From a virus, in the IMG/VR virus record IMGVR_UViG_3300027969_000133, positions 1 through 53,796 of that record: DNA of 53,796 nt; one strand, written 5' to 3'. Within the stretch, counting starts at the first letter, position 1, and every line of letters begins with the position of its first letter. Under the pieces are notes generated by a model. It was not told the origin of the DNA. It saw only the letters and a list, made by a program, of their open reading frames with translations, and did not search any database. The translations under genes and the position numbers were made by a program. This document shows, piece by piece, positions 14,827-22,990 of the stretch.

Positions 14827-15261
14827 TTACTTTTTGGGTTTTTTGAGGATGTGTGAGCCGTGAACTCGAACCTGTATGTGACCGTTGTACCAGTCAGTTG
14901 ATTCTAGAACTTTGTGTTTAAATTGTTCTCTTGCCTCGATGTAGCTGCATTCTGATTTAGTTGTGCAGTAAAATAGAATTTCTCTGGTGAAGTTTTCTTT
15001 GCCTAGTGCCTGTATATCTGCTGTTAGCGCATCGCTAGAACCATAATAGTCCTTCCAGTCGCTTTCAATCTTGCCTCTAATCTTCTTTTTCTTCTTTTTG
15101 CCGTTTTTAAGTGTGACTGTTTTGTATGTTGTTTTAGCGAATTTTGCTAGTTTTTTGCCTATGTACTTGCGTCCAGAGATAACATTTGTAATAAGATATA
15201 CGAATCCAATATACTCTTCCGAGATTTCTTCAACGATTTTTTTCTTATACAACCATGTCAT
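14827..15261 (-). CDS. GIY-YIG nuclease domain protein
   Basis: 144 residues. The GIY-YIG core is visible as FVYLITNVISGRKYIGKK (residues 20-37: F-V-Y and Y-I-G), followed by a basic insert with a run of six lysines (55-60), then YYGSSDAL, R93 in FTREIL, E109 in YIEAREQF, and N126 in WYNGH, the order of catalytic residues in GIY-YIG nucleases. Small proteins of this type occur in T4-like phages, some as Seg homing endonucleases and some as conserved accessory proteins. This one lacks a clear separate DNA-binding domain. It overlaps the upstream 77-residue gene by ATGA and ends the 55-47-46 operon, suggesting a role in DNA processing rather than simple homing. Its gene abuts the non-coding region. 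Confidence 0.8.
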   Translation of the reverse strand: MTWLYKKKIVEEISEEYIGFVYLITNVISGRKYIGKKLAKFAKTTYKTVTLKNGKKKKKKIRGKIESDWKDYYGSSDALTADIQALGKENFTREILFYCTTKSECSYIEAREQFKHKVLESTDWYNGHIQVRVHGSHILKKPKK

Positions 15262-15491
15262 CCCTTATGTATCTTAGGGGGCCTCCCAACCATGCCTTTT
15301 CTGGATTCTTTGCGTTCTTCACGCTTTGTTTGTATTTCTACTCGTCTAATTGATGCCTCATTGCGTATTTCACTTAGCCAATACCGTGCCTTTACTCCTG
15401 CCTCGTCACTGCCTCTGTACTCAAAACGATCCTGCCATTTGAAATATTCCTGAAAGGCACGGATCATTTTATCGTGAGATTCAGTTGTCAA
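15258..15491 (-). CDS. Small basic protein downstream of gp46
   Basis: 77 residues, highly charged. The N-terminal half reads AFQEYFKWQDRFEYRGSDEA followed by a helix rich in R/E/K (about 35-66), and the C-terminus has V-G-R-P-P-K, a GRP core like that of AT-hook DNA-binding motifs. Small proteins with the D-R-F-E...G...A-R pattern next to gene 46 are recalled from other marine T4-like phages without a known function. It overlaps gp46 by 4 bases (ATGA) and the GIY-YIG gene by 4, so it is translationally coupled. DNA binding is inferred only from charge and the GRP motif. Confidence 0.75.
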   Translation of the reverse strand: MTTESHDKMIRAFQEYFKWQDRFEYRGSDEAGVKARYWLSEIRNEASIRRVEIQTKREERKESRKGMVGRPPKIHKG

Positions 15492-17266
15492 GCAACAATC
15501 TCCACATCGTTGCTATAGCTAGTGAATCCGTTTTCTTTTATAACTCTTAACACATGATTCACCCTGCTAGTTAAGTCGTCTCTGTGACTGATTAAGAATA
15601 CATTCTTGTTTCTTTCACGAGTCATCTTCTTTAATACAGCAATACTTGACTCAACTCCTGATGCATCCATACCCGAATCTACTAATTCATCAATAAACAA
15701 CAGGTTAATAGCCTGATATAAGTTTTCCCATACATCACGGAACGCCCAACTTAGGCTTAGAATCAATCGATTGCGTTCACCACGACTTAGATTGTCAAAG
15801 TCTAGGTCTTGACCTAGTTGTGTAATAACAACACTTAGATCGTTTTGAAACTCTACAGTATGCGGAAGTCCGATACGATCTAGATAATATGTTAATCGTT
15901 GATTTAAGTAGGCTAGGTTCTGATCAATAATCCGCTTGCGAATAAAACTATCTTTGTTTGTTAACAGTTTATGCAAGAACTCTTGATGATCCTTGACACG
16001 AACTAGTTCGTTTAAGTGATTGTAATCAATGATCTGTACAGCAGTATGCTTCAACTCTTCAATCTGTTCAGTATAGGGATTAGTTTCGGCTGCTTTGATT
16101 TCTAAATCACGCTCAAAGCTGCTTAAAGTATTTTTATGATTCAGTGCCTGCTCAAGATTGTCGTAAGTTACTGTAGGCATGTCGCCTAAATCACCAAGTT
16201 CCTTAAGAGCATCAGTATGTTCCAACCATTGTGTATTAGTTGCCAATGCCTGTAGTGCTGCCTCTTGTAGATCTTTTCGTTTCTTTTCTAATAGTGCTAC
16301 TTGTTTGTCGTCGTGAAAGCCTTGGCCACAACTATGGCAAGTGTGATTTTCTAAACTAGCAATATCTGCCTTGAGCTTTTCTATATCTTTGGTTTCTCTA
16401 GCTTCGTCTAGTTCACAGCGTTTAATCCAACTAGTAATCTCGTTGATAGATTTACGCTTGGCATTGTAAATATCTAGTGCCCTATGTGCTAGAATCTCTT
16501 GATCAATGTCAATGTCCAACAATTTTTCAATAGCTCGTGCTAGATTTGTAACACTGACTTCATTCTGTTCAGTCCACATTTTAGCTTTGCGTTCTAGTGC
16601 ATCAATACTCTGTTGAATTCTGTCGTTACTAGAACGAATAGTTTCAATTTTTGTATTTTCAGTAACAATAGATTCTTTACTGCTTTTAATTTGTTCTTTC
16701 AGTGCTTCGGCTTTTTCACTTAGCTGTGTAATACCCAGCAGTTGTTCAATGATGGCTCGTTGATCAGCAGCCTTCATTGACAAGAAAGGTTCAGTATAGG
16801 TATTCAAGGCCACAAGATGCTTGAACATGTCATGGGTCATGCCAAATACATCTTCGATTTCTTTTTGTGTTTCTCTGCTGTCGCCTTGGCTTTCGTCTTG
16901 ATTTTTGTCTTCGTGTGCATGACCATTTACTGTAAACTTCAAGACATTGGGCTTACGGCCTCGTTCAATATGATAGTCTATACCGTCTTTTTCAAAACTC
17001 ACAGTAACCAACATGCCTTTGCTGTTAATTTTATTAACAAGGTTATCTTTCTTGATATTAGTTAGAGCATTGCCGTAGATAGCATAGCTAAGGCCGTTGA
17101 TGATGGTAGTTTTACCAGTACCATTACGAGCGCCGCTGTCATCACCACCTAGATCTAAGTTTTCACCTAAGACAAGAGTTAATTGTCCTTTGTCAAAGTC
17201 AATGGCCTGTGTCTGTGCGCCCACACTCATGAAATTGCGTACAGTTAAATTCTTAATTTTTATCAT
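15488..17266 (-). CDS. 46: Recombination nuclease subunit gp46 (Rad50/SbcC-like ATPase)
   Basis: Forms with gp47 the Mre11-Rad50-type complex that resects DNA ends for recombination-dependent replication and host DNA breakdown. 592 residues (T4: 560). Walker A is GARNGTGKTT (45-54), the Q-loop region follows near 155-165, coiled coils flank a zinc hook C310-H-S-C313, the ABC signature is LSRGERNRL (493-501), Walker B is LLFIDEL (522-528), and the switch histidine lies in SHRDD (560-564). All functional motifs are intact. The start overlaps the gp47 stop (ATGA), giving coupled synthesis of the two subunits. Confidence 0.97.
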   Translation of the reverse strand: MIKIKNLTVRNFMSVGAQTQAIDFDKGQLTLVLGENLDLGGDDSGARNGTGKTTIINGLSYAIYGNALTNIKKDNLVNKINSKGMLVTVSFEKDGIDYHIERGRKPNVLKFTVNGHAHEDKNQDESQGDSRETQKEIEDVFGMTHDMFKHLVALNTYTEPFLSMKAADQRAIIEQLLGITQLSEKAEALKEQIKSSKESIVTENTKIETIRSSNDRIQQSIDALERKAKMWTEQNEVSVTNLARAIEKLLDIDIDQEILAHRALDIYNAKRKSINEITSWIKRCELDEARETKDIEKLKADIASLENHTCHSCGQGFHDDKQVALLEKKRKDLQEAALQALATNTQWLEHTDALKELGDLGDMPTVTYDNLEQALNHKNTLSSFERDLEIKAAETNPYTEQIEELKHTAVQIIDYNHLNELVRVKDHQEFLHKLLTNKDSFIRKRIIDQNLAYLNQRLTYYLDRIGLPHTVEFQNDLSVVITQLGQDLDFDNLSRGERNRLILSLSWAFRDVWENLYQAINLLFIDELVDSGMDASGVESSIAVLKKMTRERNKNVFLISHRDDLTSRVNHVLRVIKENGFTSYSNDVEIVA

Positions 17267-18273
17267 AGTTCTCTATAGATCTCCAATAACAGACCTTTGT
17301 CAAAAGTATCGCTGTCAATGGCATTGATTTGATTCATAACAATTGTGTCAACTGATTCAAAGTTGATATCGATCGGAGCATTTCCGGATTCTATTTCTAC
17401 CTTTTCTGGAATCAGCATAAGTTCTCGTAACTTATACTGTGGCATGAATGTTTCTTTAATGAAGTTTGCTTCTTCAAAACTAATAGGCAAGTCGATAGTC
17501 ACACGGCAATGCATACGCTCTCGTAACAACTCGTCTGGACGATCAATAATCTGACTTAGTTTGTATGTTCTAAAAGTAGGCTGACCGGGCCAAGTATGAT
17601 ACTCGGGCTTACCACCCCATTCTAACAACATCATACCGCGGTCATCATCTCCGGCATCTGCATAGTTGTGCGGAAAGCAATTGCCAATATAAGTAATGCT
17701 GCCTTTGCTTTGACGCTTGTGGAAGTGACCGCTGAACACATATTCTTGATTAATAAAGTGATCGCTTTGTAACTGTCCGTGATCGGGCATTTGCACCATG
17801 GCGTTCATCATGAACAATGGCAGTTCTAGGTGACCAAAGATATAACGACTTTGAATCTTAGACACGCTGCGCCATTCATCACCCACCAGCCACGGCATGA
17901 TAGTTACATCACCCGCAGTCATAGTTTCATTTACTAATTCAATGTTAGGAAACAGTCTGGCAAACTCAAGACTGTGAATTTCACGCTTGTCTTTGTAAAA
18001 CTCATCGTGATTGCCTAGAATAACATAGACCTTTTCAAAAGATTTACTCAGCCGTTCTAGGTTGGACACCGTATAATTCATCGTAGATACATCTGTGGTA
18101 TTACGATTATGGTGCCAGTCGCCTAGAAAGATGCAGGTTTCTGCACCTTCTGCAATGGCAGTATCACAAAACCAATTTACAAAATCTTCGCAGTCTTGGT
18201 TATGTGTACGGCTTCCTGATTTTAATCCGAAATGTATATCGGTGAAACAAGCTACTTTTTTGAATAATGACAT
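17263..18273 (-). CDS. 47: Recombination nuclease subunit gp47 (Mre11/SbcD-like)
   Basis: Metal-dependent phosphoesterase subunit partnering gp46. 336 residues, very close to T4 gp47 in length. The metal-binding motifs are in order: D12-I-H14 in TDIHFG, D52 in LGDWHHNR, N88-H-D in LGNHDE, H148 in FGHLE, and H183/H185 in SGHFHKR. All are intact, so an active nuclease is expected. An AAGGAG ribosome site precedes the ATG, and 40 bases separate it from gp55. Confidence 0.97.
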   Translation of the reverse strand: MSLFKKVACFTDIHFGLKSGSRTHNQDCEDFVNWFCDTAIAEGAETCIFLGDWHHNRNTTDVSTMNYTVSNLERLSKSFEKVYVILGNHDEFYKDKREIHSLEFARLFPNIELVNETMTAGDVTIMPWLVGDEWRSVSKIQSRYIFGHLELPLFMMNAMVQMPDHGQLQSDHFINQEYVFSGHFHKRQSKGSITYIGNCFPHNYADAGDDDRGMMLLEWGGKPEYHTWPGQPTFRTYKLSQIIDRPDELLRERMHCRVTIDLPISFEEANFIKETFMPQYKLRELMLIPEKVEIESGNAPIDINFESVDTIVMNQINAIDSDTFDKGLLLEIYREL

Positions 18274-18313
18274 AGAATCTCCTTAGTTAGTTTAACAACA
18301 TTTAACTCTAAGG

Positions 18314-19198
18314 TCAATCCCAATCACCGCCACCTTCGCCAGAACTTGCTCCAGTCCCGCCACCGTATGTTCCAGACCCACCACTGTTCTGTCTAGTCCA
18401 ACTTGGGTTCATTCCGTTCATTTCTAGAATATCGTCTCGAATGTTTTGATTGCGTTTCTCAATGTTGATAATTCTAACGAATGAATTAGTGACAGCAGCA
18501 GTATAGTAAGCAAAAGGATTATCAGATTTTGATTCATCGAATTGTAAACCTATTTGAGTAAGTTGTAAAATAGCCTGTCCACGCATTTCGTCATTGTAGG
18601 TGTAGCCACGAACATTGCCACGAGTAGCATATCTTTCACAGAGTTTTAAAAACATACGAGCTAGATTGTTAGTCATCTTGCCGTGTTCTTTGTTAAACTC
18701 ACCGGTGTCTAACGGACCCTTCCAGTGGCTCTTGCCTACTAGTATTAAATTATCATTGTCGTCAAACTTCCAATGTTGAAAGGGCGGAAAGTTTACTTTG
18801 TCATGACTGTCGGCAGTATTCTTCAGAGTCTTTTTACGACCCGGTGCTAACGGAATATGTTCAAAAGTCATGATGCGGAACACAACATCTACTTTTTTAA
18901 TTGTTTTATAATCTACTTCGAACTCTTTTGCAGGCAGCTTTTTACCGCCTGTTATCACTGCCAGTTCGTGAGCTCGTTTGCTTAGTCGAGAAGCTTGATT
19001 TCTTTTTGCTTCAGCAATTGTTCTAACATTTATTTTGCTGATATTTGGCAAAATTAAATCATACTCACTGTAGTCGGGACTTGTAAAACTACAGTATGTA
19101 TTTTTGCTTAGATGTATTTCTCGTAGTAGATCTTTGTTGGTTAAGTACTTGATTTTAGGTGGTTGCGCACTGATTGTCATAGTTATAGGGTTCTCCAT
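18314..19198 (-). CDS. 55: Late transcription sigma factor gp55
   Basis: Directs host RNA polymerase to late TATAAATA-type promoters. The sigma region 2-like core is clear: YTYNDEMRGQAILQL followed by FDESKSDNPFAYYTAAVTNS and an IEKRNQN helix, as in T4 gp55. The protein is 294 residues against 185 in T4. The extra length is an N-terminal domain (about 1-140) and a C-terminal Gly/Ser-rich tail after about residue 265 ending G-G-D-W-D. In T4 the gp55 C-terminus contacts the sliding clamp, so the acidic-aromatic end here could be the clamp hook on a flexible tether; this is inference. The ATG at 19198 lacks an obvious ribosome site, while GGAG just after it lies 12 bases before a second ATG at 19180, which may be the true start. 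Confidence 0.93.
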   Translation of the reverse strand: MENPITMTISAQPPKIKYLTNKDLLREIHLSKNTYCSFTSPDYSEYDLILPNISKINVRTIAEAKRNQASRLSKRAHELAVITGGKKLPAKEFEVDYKTIKKVDVVFRIMTFEHIPLAPGRKKTLKNTADSHDKVNFPPFQHWKFDDNDNLILVGKSHWKGPLDTGEFNKEHGKMTNNLARMFLKLCERYATRGNVRGYTYNDEMRGQAILQLTQIGLQFDESKSDNPFAYYTAAVTNSFVRIINIEKRNQNIRDDILEMNGMNPSWTRQNSGGSGTYGGGTGASSGEGGGDWD

Positions 19199-19226
19199 TA
19201 CTTATATAATAACACATTTTGTCAAG

Positions 19227-19234
19227 AATAAATA
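19227..19234 (+). promoter_or_regulatory. Late promoter AATAAATA for the baseplate operon
   Basis: AATAAATA (NATAAATA consensus), 20 bases before the ATG of gp48, in the 56-base gap divergent from gp55. It would drive the long rightward run of baseplate genes. Confidence 0.7.
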
Positions 19235-19254
19235 GACTAAAAGGAATATTTCTT

Positions 19255-20283
19255 ATGGGTCTTTCGCTCAATCCGTTCTCCTCAATTCTTAGTTCAGCTA
19301 AGAGTGCAGTCAGCTCTGTTACCAATCAATTTGGCGGCGGCTTCGGTAGTGGCGGCATGAATGCCGGCATGCGTGGCCTTGAAGATACCGTTAACCAACT
19401 AGGTGGTGGCATAGGTTCGTCGTTAAACGGCCTCAGCGCAGGCGGGTTTGGTGATATAGGCACCGCATTAAAAGGCATAGGTAGTATTAGTAATGTTGCC
19501 GGCGACATAGGAAGAAGCATCAACAGTGTAGGAATTGGGGGTGCAATAGGTAGCTTAGGCGGAATAGCTAGTGCTATTTCCTCAGGTGCAGGCCAGCTTA
19601 ATAATATACTTAGCTTGTTTAGAGGTAAAAACTTACCAGCAAGCGGTGAGCAGTTTGAACAACGGGGATCTTTTGTAGAACTACAATCAGGCAATGCCGA
19701 AGACTGGCGTGTTAGAATCAACTGCAACTTTGGGTTATTTGGCGAAGGAGCATTTAGCTTACTACAAGACACCAACGGTGTAGTTTGGCCTTATAATCCG
19801 TCAATTACTATTGCTACTAAAGCTAACTATTCGCCGTTAGAACCGGTACACAACAACTATACCATGTGGGCTTATAAAAATAGTTCAGTTGAAGATATAC
19901 AAATTTCTGGAGAATTTAGCTGTGAAACAAATGAAGATGCGGCCTACTGGATACAGGCAACAACATTCTTTAAAGCCTCTACAAAAATGTTTTTTGGTAA
20001 AAGCACCAACGCCGGAAACCCCCCAATTATTTGCAACCTAAGCGGTTACGGTCCCGGGGTGTTGAATTCTATCCCAGTTATAGTAAAACAGTTTTCAGTT
20101 GAACTACCCGAAGATGTAAATTACATTAAATGTACTTCTAATAATTTTGGTCAAGCTACTTGGGTTCCTATTCTAAGTAAAATTTCTGTTACAGTATCTC
20201 CTATATACAATAGAAGCAAGCTCCGTCAATTCAGCCTACAAGAATATGCATCAGGCTCAATGAGCACCAAGGGATATATCTAA
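19255..20283 (+). CDS. 48: Baseplate tail-tube cap protein gp48
   Basis: In T4, gp48 caps the baseplate hub and starts the tail tube together with gp54. 342 residues from the ATG at 19255, which has AAGGA upstream (the frame is open to 19219 without a ribosome site). The N-terminal 130 residues are Gly/Ser/Ala-rich and low complexity. The C-terminal 210 residues hold the tube-like fold: DWRVRINCNF, then VWPYNPSITI, a HNNYTMWAYKNSSVEDIQIS segment, ATTFFKASTKMFFG, and LSGYGPGVLNSIPVI. These resemble gp48 of marine T4-like phages. gp54 is the other candidate; the two are related in fold. It precedes gene 53 by 3 bases. Confidence 0.8.
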   Translation: MGLSLNPFSSILSSAKSAVSSVTNQFGGGFGSGGMNAGMRGLEDTVNQLGGGIGSSLNGLSAGGFGDIGTALKGIGSISNVAGDIGRSINSVGIGGAIGSLGGIASAISSGAGQLNNILSLFRGKNLPASGEQFEQRGSFVELQSGNAEDWRVRINCNFGLFGEGAFSLLQDTNGVVWPYNPSITIATKANYSPLEPVHNNYTMWAYKNSSVEDIQISGEFSCETNEDAAYWIQATTFFKASTKMFFGKSTNAGNPPIICNLSGYGPGVLNSIPVIVKQFSVELPEDVNYIKCTSNNFGQATWVPILSKISVTVSPIYNRSKLRQFSLQEYASGSMSTKGYI

Positions 20284-20286
20284 TAT

Positions 20287-20604
20287 ATGGCAACGCAATC
20301 TAACACAGTCAAATACAAAAAAACTAGCCCCTGGGCTACGACCAAACAGAATAGATTATATCTTGACATACTGTCAATTCGCCCAGTGCCTGCAGAAAGT
20401 GATGACTTCAAATATGTGATTGAAAATCAATATCGAAATAGGCCCGATTTACTGGCCTTTGATCTTTACGGAGACCCAAAGTTGTGGTGGGTGTTTGTAC
20501 AAAGAAATATGGATGTTATCAAAGATCCAATCTATGACTTTGAACCAGGAACAGTTATTTTTATTCCTAAGAAATCAAATCTACAAAATTACTTAGGAAT
20601 ATAA
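20287..20604 (+). CDS. 53: Baseplate wedge protein gp53
   Basis: Joins baseplate wedges to each other and the hub. At 105 residues it is shorter than T4 gp53 (196) but covers the conserved core: RNRPDLLAFDLYGDPKLWWV and RNMDVIKDPIYDFEPGTVIF, a LysM-like fold typical of the family. It is placed between gp48 and the hub gene with gaps of 1-3 bases, so probably translationally coupled. Confidence 0.92.
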   Translation: MATQSNTVKYKKTSPWATTKQNRLYLDILSIRPVPAESDDFKYVIENQYRNRPDLLAFDLYGDPKLWWVFVQRNMDVIKDPIYDFEPGTVIFIPKKSNLQNYLGI

Positions 20605-20605
20605 T

Positions 20606-22990
20606 ATGTGGGATGATATAGGATATTCTGGCAGCACTTACGAAGACGACCCAGGAGTAAAAAACATTCCGGAAGGGGTTGCATCAGTTGTAACAGGTGC
20701 CACTGAAGCATTAGCCAGTTGCAATATCAGTGACTTTGCTAAATTACCAGCTATTGACTTTTACAGTCTTGCCGGGTTTCAGCAACAATCAAATGCCGGC
20801 GGCCCGCCATATGAAAATATCCTTGAACAATTTGCATCATACACTCCCCTGTGGACATTAGCTTGCCTTACTCCAAATCAGTTTAATGATCCTAGTTTGT
20901 ATCGTGGAAGACCGGGTGCGTTACAAAATGTAGTATTTTCTTCAGCAGGCCGATTTGCCGGTCAGAGAGCACAAACTATTGTTGGGGCACCTGAATATTT
21001 TGTTAACAATTTTGACATGAAGATGACCTTGGCCGCTACCAAAGCCAGCGGCTCAACTAATGTTATTACTTTTGCCTGGGAAGTCTTTGAACCTTATTCA
21101 ATGGGTTATTTTATTCACAGTTTACAAGCTTCGGCTATTAGTGCAGGTTATCCTAATTACAACGGAACTCCATATCTATTAAAATTAGAATTTGTTGGAC
21201 ATAAAGACAACGGACAAATGTTTGGCAGCAGTGAAGCACTGAACAAATATTTTGTTATACAATTTAAATCCGTTAATTTTACAACCAACGAAGGTGGTAG
21301 CACATACAAATGCGAAGCAGTACCTTGTAACCATTTAGGATTCACTAATGTTGCGCAACAGATAGTAAACAACATTAAACTTCGCGGAGAAAACATCAAA
21401 GAAATGTTAGTAGCTGGAAATACCAGCCTATGCAAAATTCTTAATAAAGAACAGTTAGATCAGGTAGGAAAAACACAAGACACCGCAGATCAGTATATTG
21501 TTGTCTTTCCAGAAAAATGGAACGACCCCATCGGCTTACCAGGTGCTGGCGCTGAACAGTTTGAAACTGAGCAACGAGCAATAGTCAATCCTCAAGAACC
21601 TGATTCTGCGCCCATTAAAGGAAGAACTGGTCAAGATTCACAAAGCTACGGTGACGGTATTATCGGAAATAGTAGTCTAGGATTTGGAGCCACTTCCGGC
21701 GGTAATATAAATTTTGGATTTGAAAATGATGTCACTGACGAAGCCACAGGTCTAATTAAAAGAAATTCGTTAACCATTGATCCTAAACAACGAGAGTTTT
21801 CTTTTGAAGCCGGAGCCACAATTCAAAACGTCATCCAAGAAGTTATACTAAGTTCCGACTATGCAAAAAATGCCCTTGACCCGGCAAAGTTAGACAGCGA
21901 AGGAAGAATAAGTTGGTTTAGAGTAGATGTACAACTTAAGATTGGAAATTATGATCTTAAGAGAAATTGTCGCCAGCGAACCTATATTTTTAGAGTGTTG
22001 CCCTTTAAAGTCCACTCTAGCGTGTTTAGAAATCCCACAGCTAATCCTCCGGGATATCCAGGCCTTAATAAAATTATTGGAAAAGAATACAAATACATCT
22101 ACACAGGTCAAAATAATGATGTTCTAAAATTTGACATACAAGTTAATCAATTATTCCACACAGGTAAACAGCCTACTCTAGCGGAAAAAAGCGGATCAGT
22201 GGTTGCAACTGCAACTTCTCAGACAAAAGAAGACAAAGACCAAAAATATGAAGTTCCTGATTCTGATTCAGCAGATGCTTCTACTACTGTAGATAGTTCT
22301 CCTGCTTTTGGCGATATAAATGTGACTAAACAAACAACTAAAGGTGGATCTGGTGCGCAGGACGTAGCTAGACGAGTTGCAGAAACACTAAAGAATGCCA
22401 TTCTAAATCAAGGCACTGGCGACATGACCAAGATTAGTCTAGATATTATTGGCGACCCTTATTGGATCAGTGACAGCGGCATGGGTAACTATTTAGGCGA
22501 TGAATACGACGGACAGCCCTATCTTATGAGAGACGCCGGCGGTAGTGTAAATTATCAAGGAGCGGATACTCACATAAGAATAATTTTTAGAACTCCAATA
22601 GAACCTAATCTTGGCACCTCAGGAGTAGGAGGACTGTATAATTTTCCACCTAACGAACCAATTAATCCCTACAGCGGAATTTATAAGGTTCTTTATGTAA
22701 CTAATAAATTCAGCGACGGAAAATTTACGCAATCAATAGAAGCCACTCGTATGCCTAATCAGCCACAGGACTACGATCCTTACAAAGGACCAAGTAAAAA
22801 CCCATTTGCGGCCGATACCAGCAAACAAGACAGGCCAGCTATTGGTGTTAATGATGATGCTCCTGAGATTGTCAGTGTAAATGCGGACGGATATTCGATC
22901 GGTATTGATGTTATAAACGACGAAACAGGTGAAGTAAGTAATTTAAAACGCAACCCCGAAACAGGGGAGCTATATGACCCAGGAACATAA
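20606..22990 (+). CDS. Large baseplate hub protein (gp27 equivalent by position)
   Basis: 794 residues, soluble, beta-rich, no catalytic motif recognised. The central region reads PYLLKLEFVGHKDNGQMFG and YFVIQFKSVNFTTNEGGSTY, then EAVPCNHLGFTN, which resembles tube-like hub domains where two beta-sandwich repeats form a ring. The last third contains a block with IYKVLYVTNKFSDGKFTQSI and ends with an acidic tail. The gene lies between 53 and the needle gene 5. In T4 gp5 binds gp27, so a gp27-like hub is the best guess. The length is about twice T4 gp27 (391), perhaps reflecting added domains. Confidence 0.6.
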   Translation: MWDDIGYSGSTYEDDPGVKNIPEGVASVVTGATEALASCNISDFAKLPAIDFYSLAGFQQQSNAGGPPYENILEQFASYTPLWTLACLTPNQFNDPSLYRGRPGALQNVVFSSAGRFAGQRAQTIVGAPEYFVNNFDMKMTLAATKASGSTNVITFAWEVFEPYSMGYFIHSLQASAISAGYPNYNGTPYLLKLEFVGHKDNGQMFGSSEALNKYFVIQFKSVNFTTNEGGSTYKCEAVPCNHLGFTNVAQQIVNNIKLRGENIKEMLVAGNTSLCKILNKEQLDQVGKTQDTADQYIVVFPEKWNDPIGLPGAGAEQFETEQRAIVNPQEPDSAPIKGRTGQDSQSYGDGIIGNSSLGFGATSGGNINFGFENDVTDEATGLIKRNSLTIDPKQREFSFEAGATIQNVIQEVILSSDYAKNALDPAKLDSEGRISWFRVDVQLKIGNYDLKRNCRQRTYIFRVLPFKVHSSVFRNPTANPPGYPGLNKIIGKEYKYIYTGQNNDVLKFDIQVNQLFHTGKQPTLAEKSGSVVATATSQTKEDKDQKYEVPDSDSADASTTVDSSPAFGDINVTKQTTKGGSGAQDVARRVAETLKNAILNQGTGDMTKISLDIIGDPYWISDSGMGNYLGDEYDGQPYLMRDAGGSVNYQGADTHIRIIFRTPIEPNLGTSGVGGLYNFPPNEPINPYSGIYKVLYVTNKFSDGKFTQSIEATRMPNQPQDYDPYKGPSKNPFAADTSKQDRPAIGVNDDAPEIVSVNADGYSIGIDVINDETGEVSNLKRNPETGELYDPGT

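Noticed and set aside
14653-14856. 67-codon plus-strand open frame in the non-coding region
   Set aside because: No ribosome site, Leu/Cys-rich nonsense composition, and it runs into the antisense of the GIY-YIG gene.
14827-15261. Homing endonuclease within an intron
   Set aside because: The gene is cleanly coupled to its upstream neighbour by ATGA overlap and interrupts no gene, so an intron or free-standing invasion is not shown.
19199-19226. TTGACA (minus, 19220-19225) as a host-type promoter for gp55
   Set aside because: A -10 hexamer at 17-base spacing is poor (AGTAAT) and would start inside the presumed leader; too weak to list although gp55 needs a non-late promoter.
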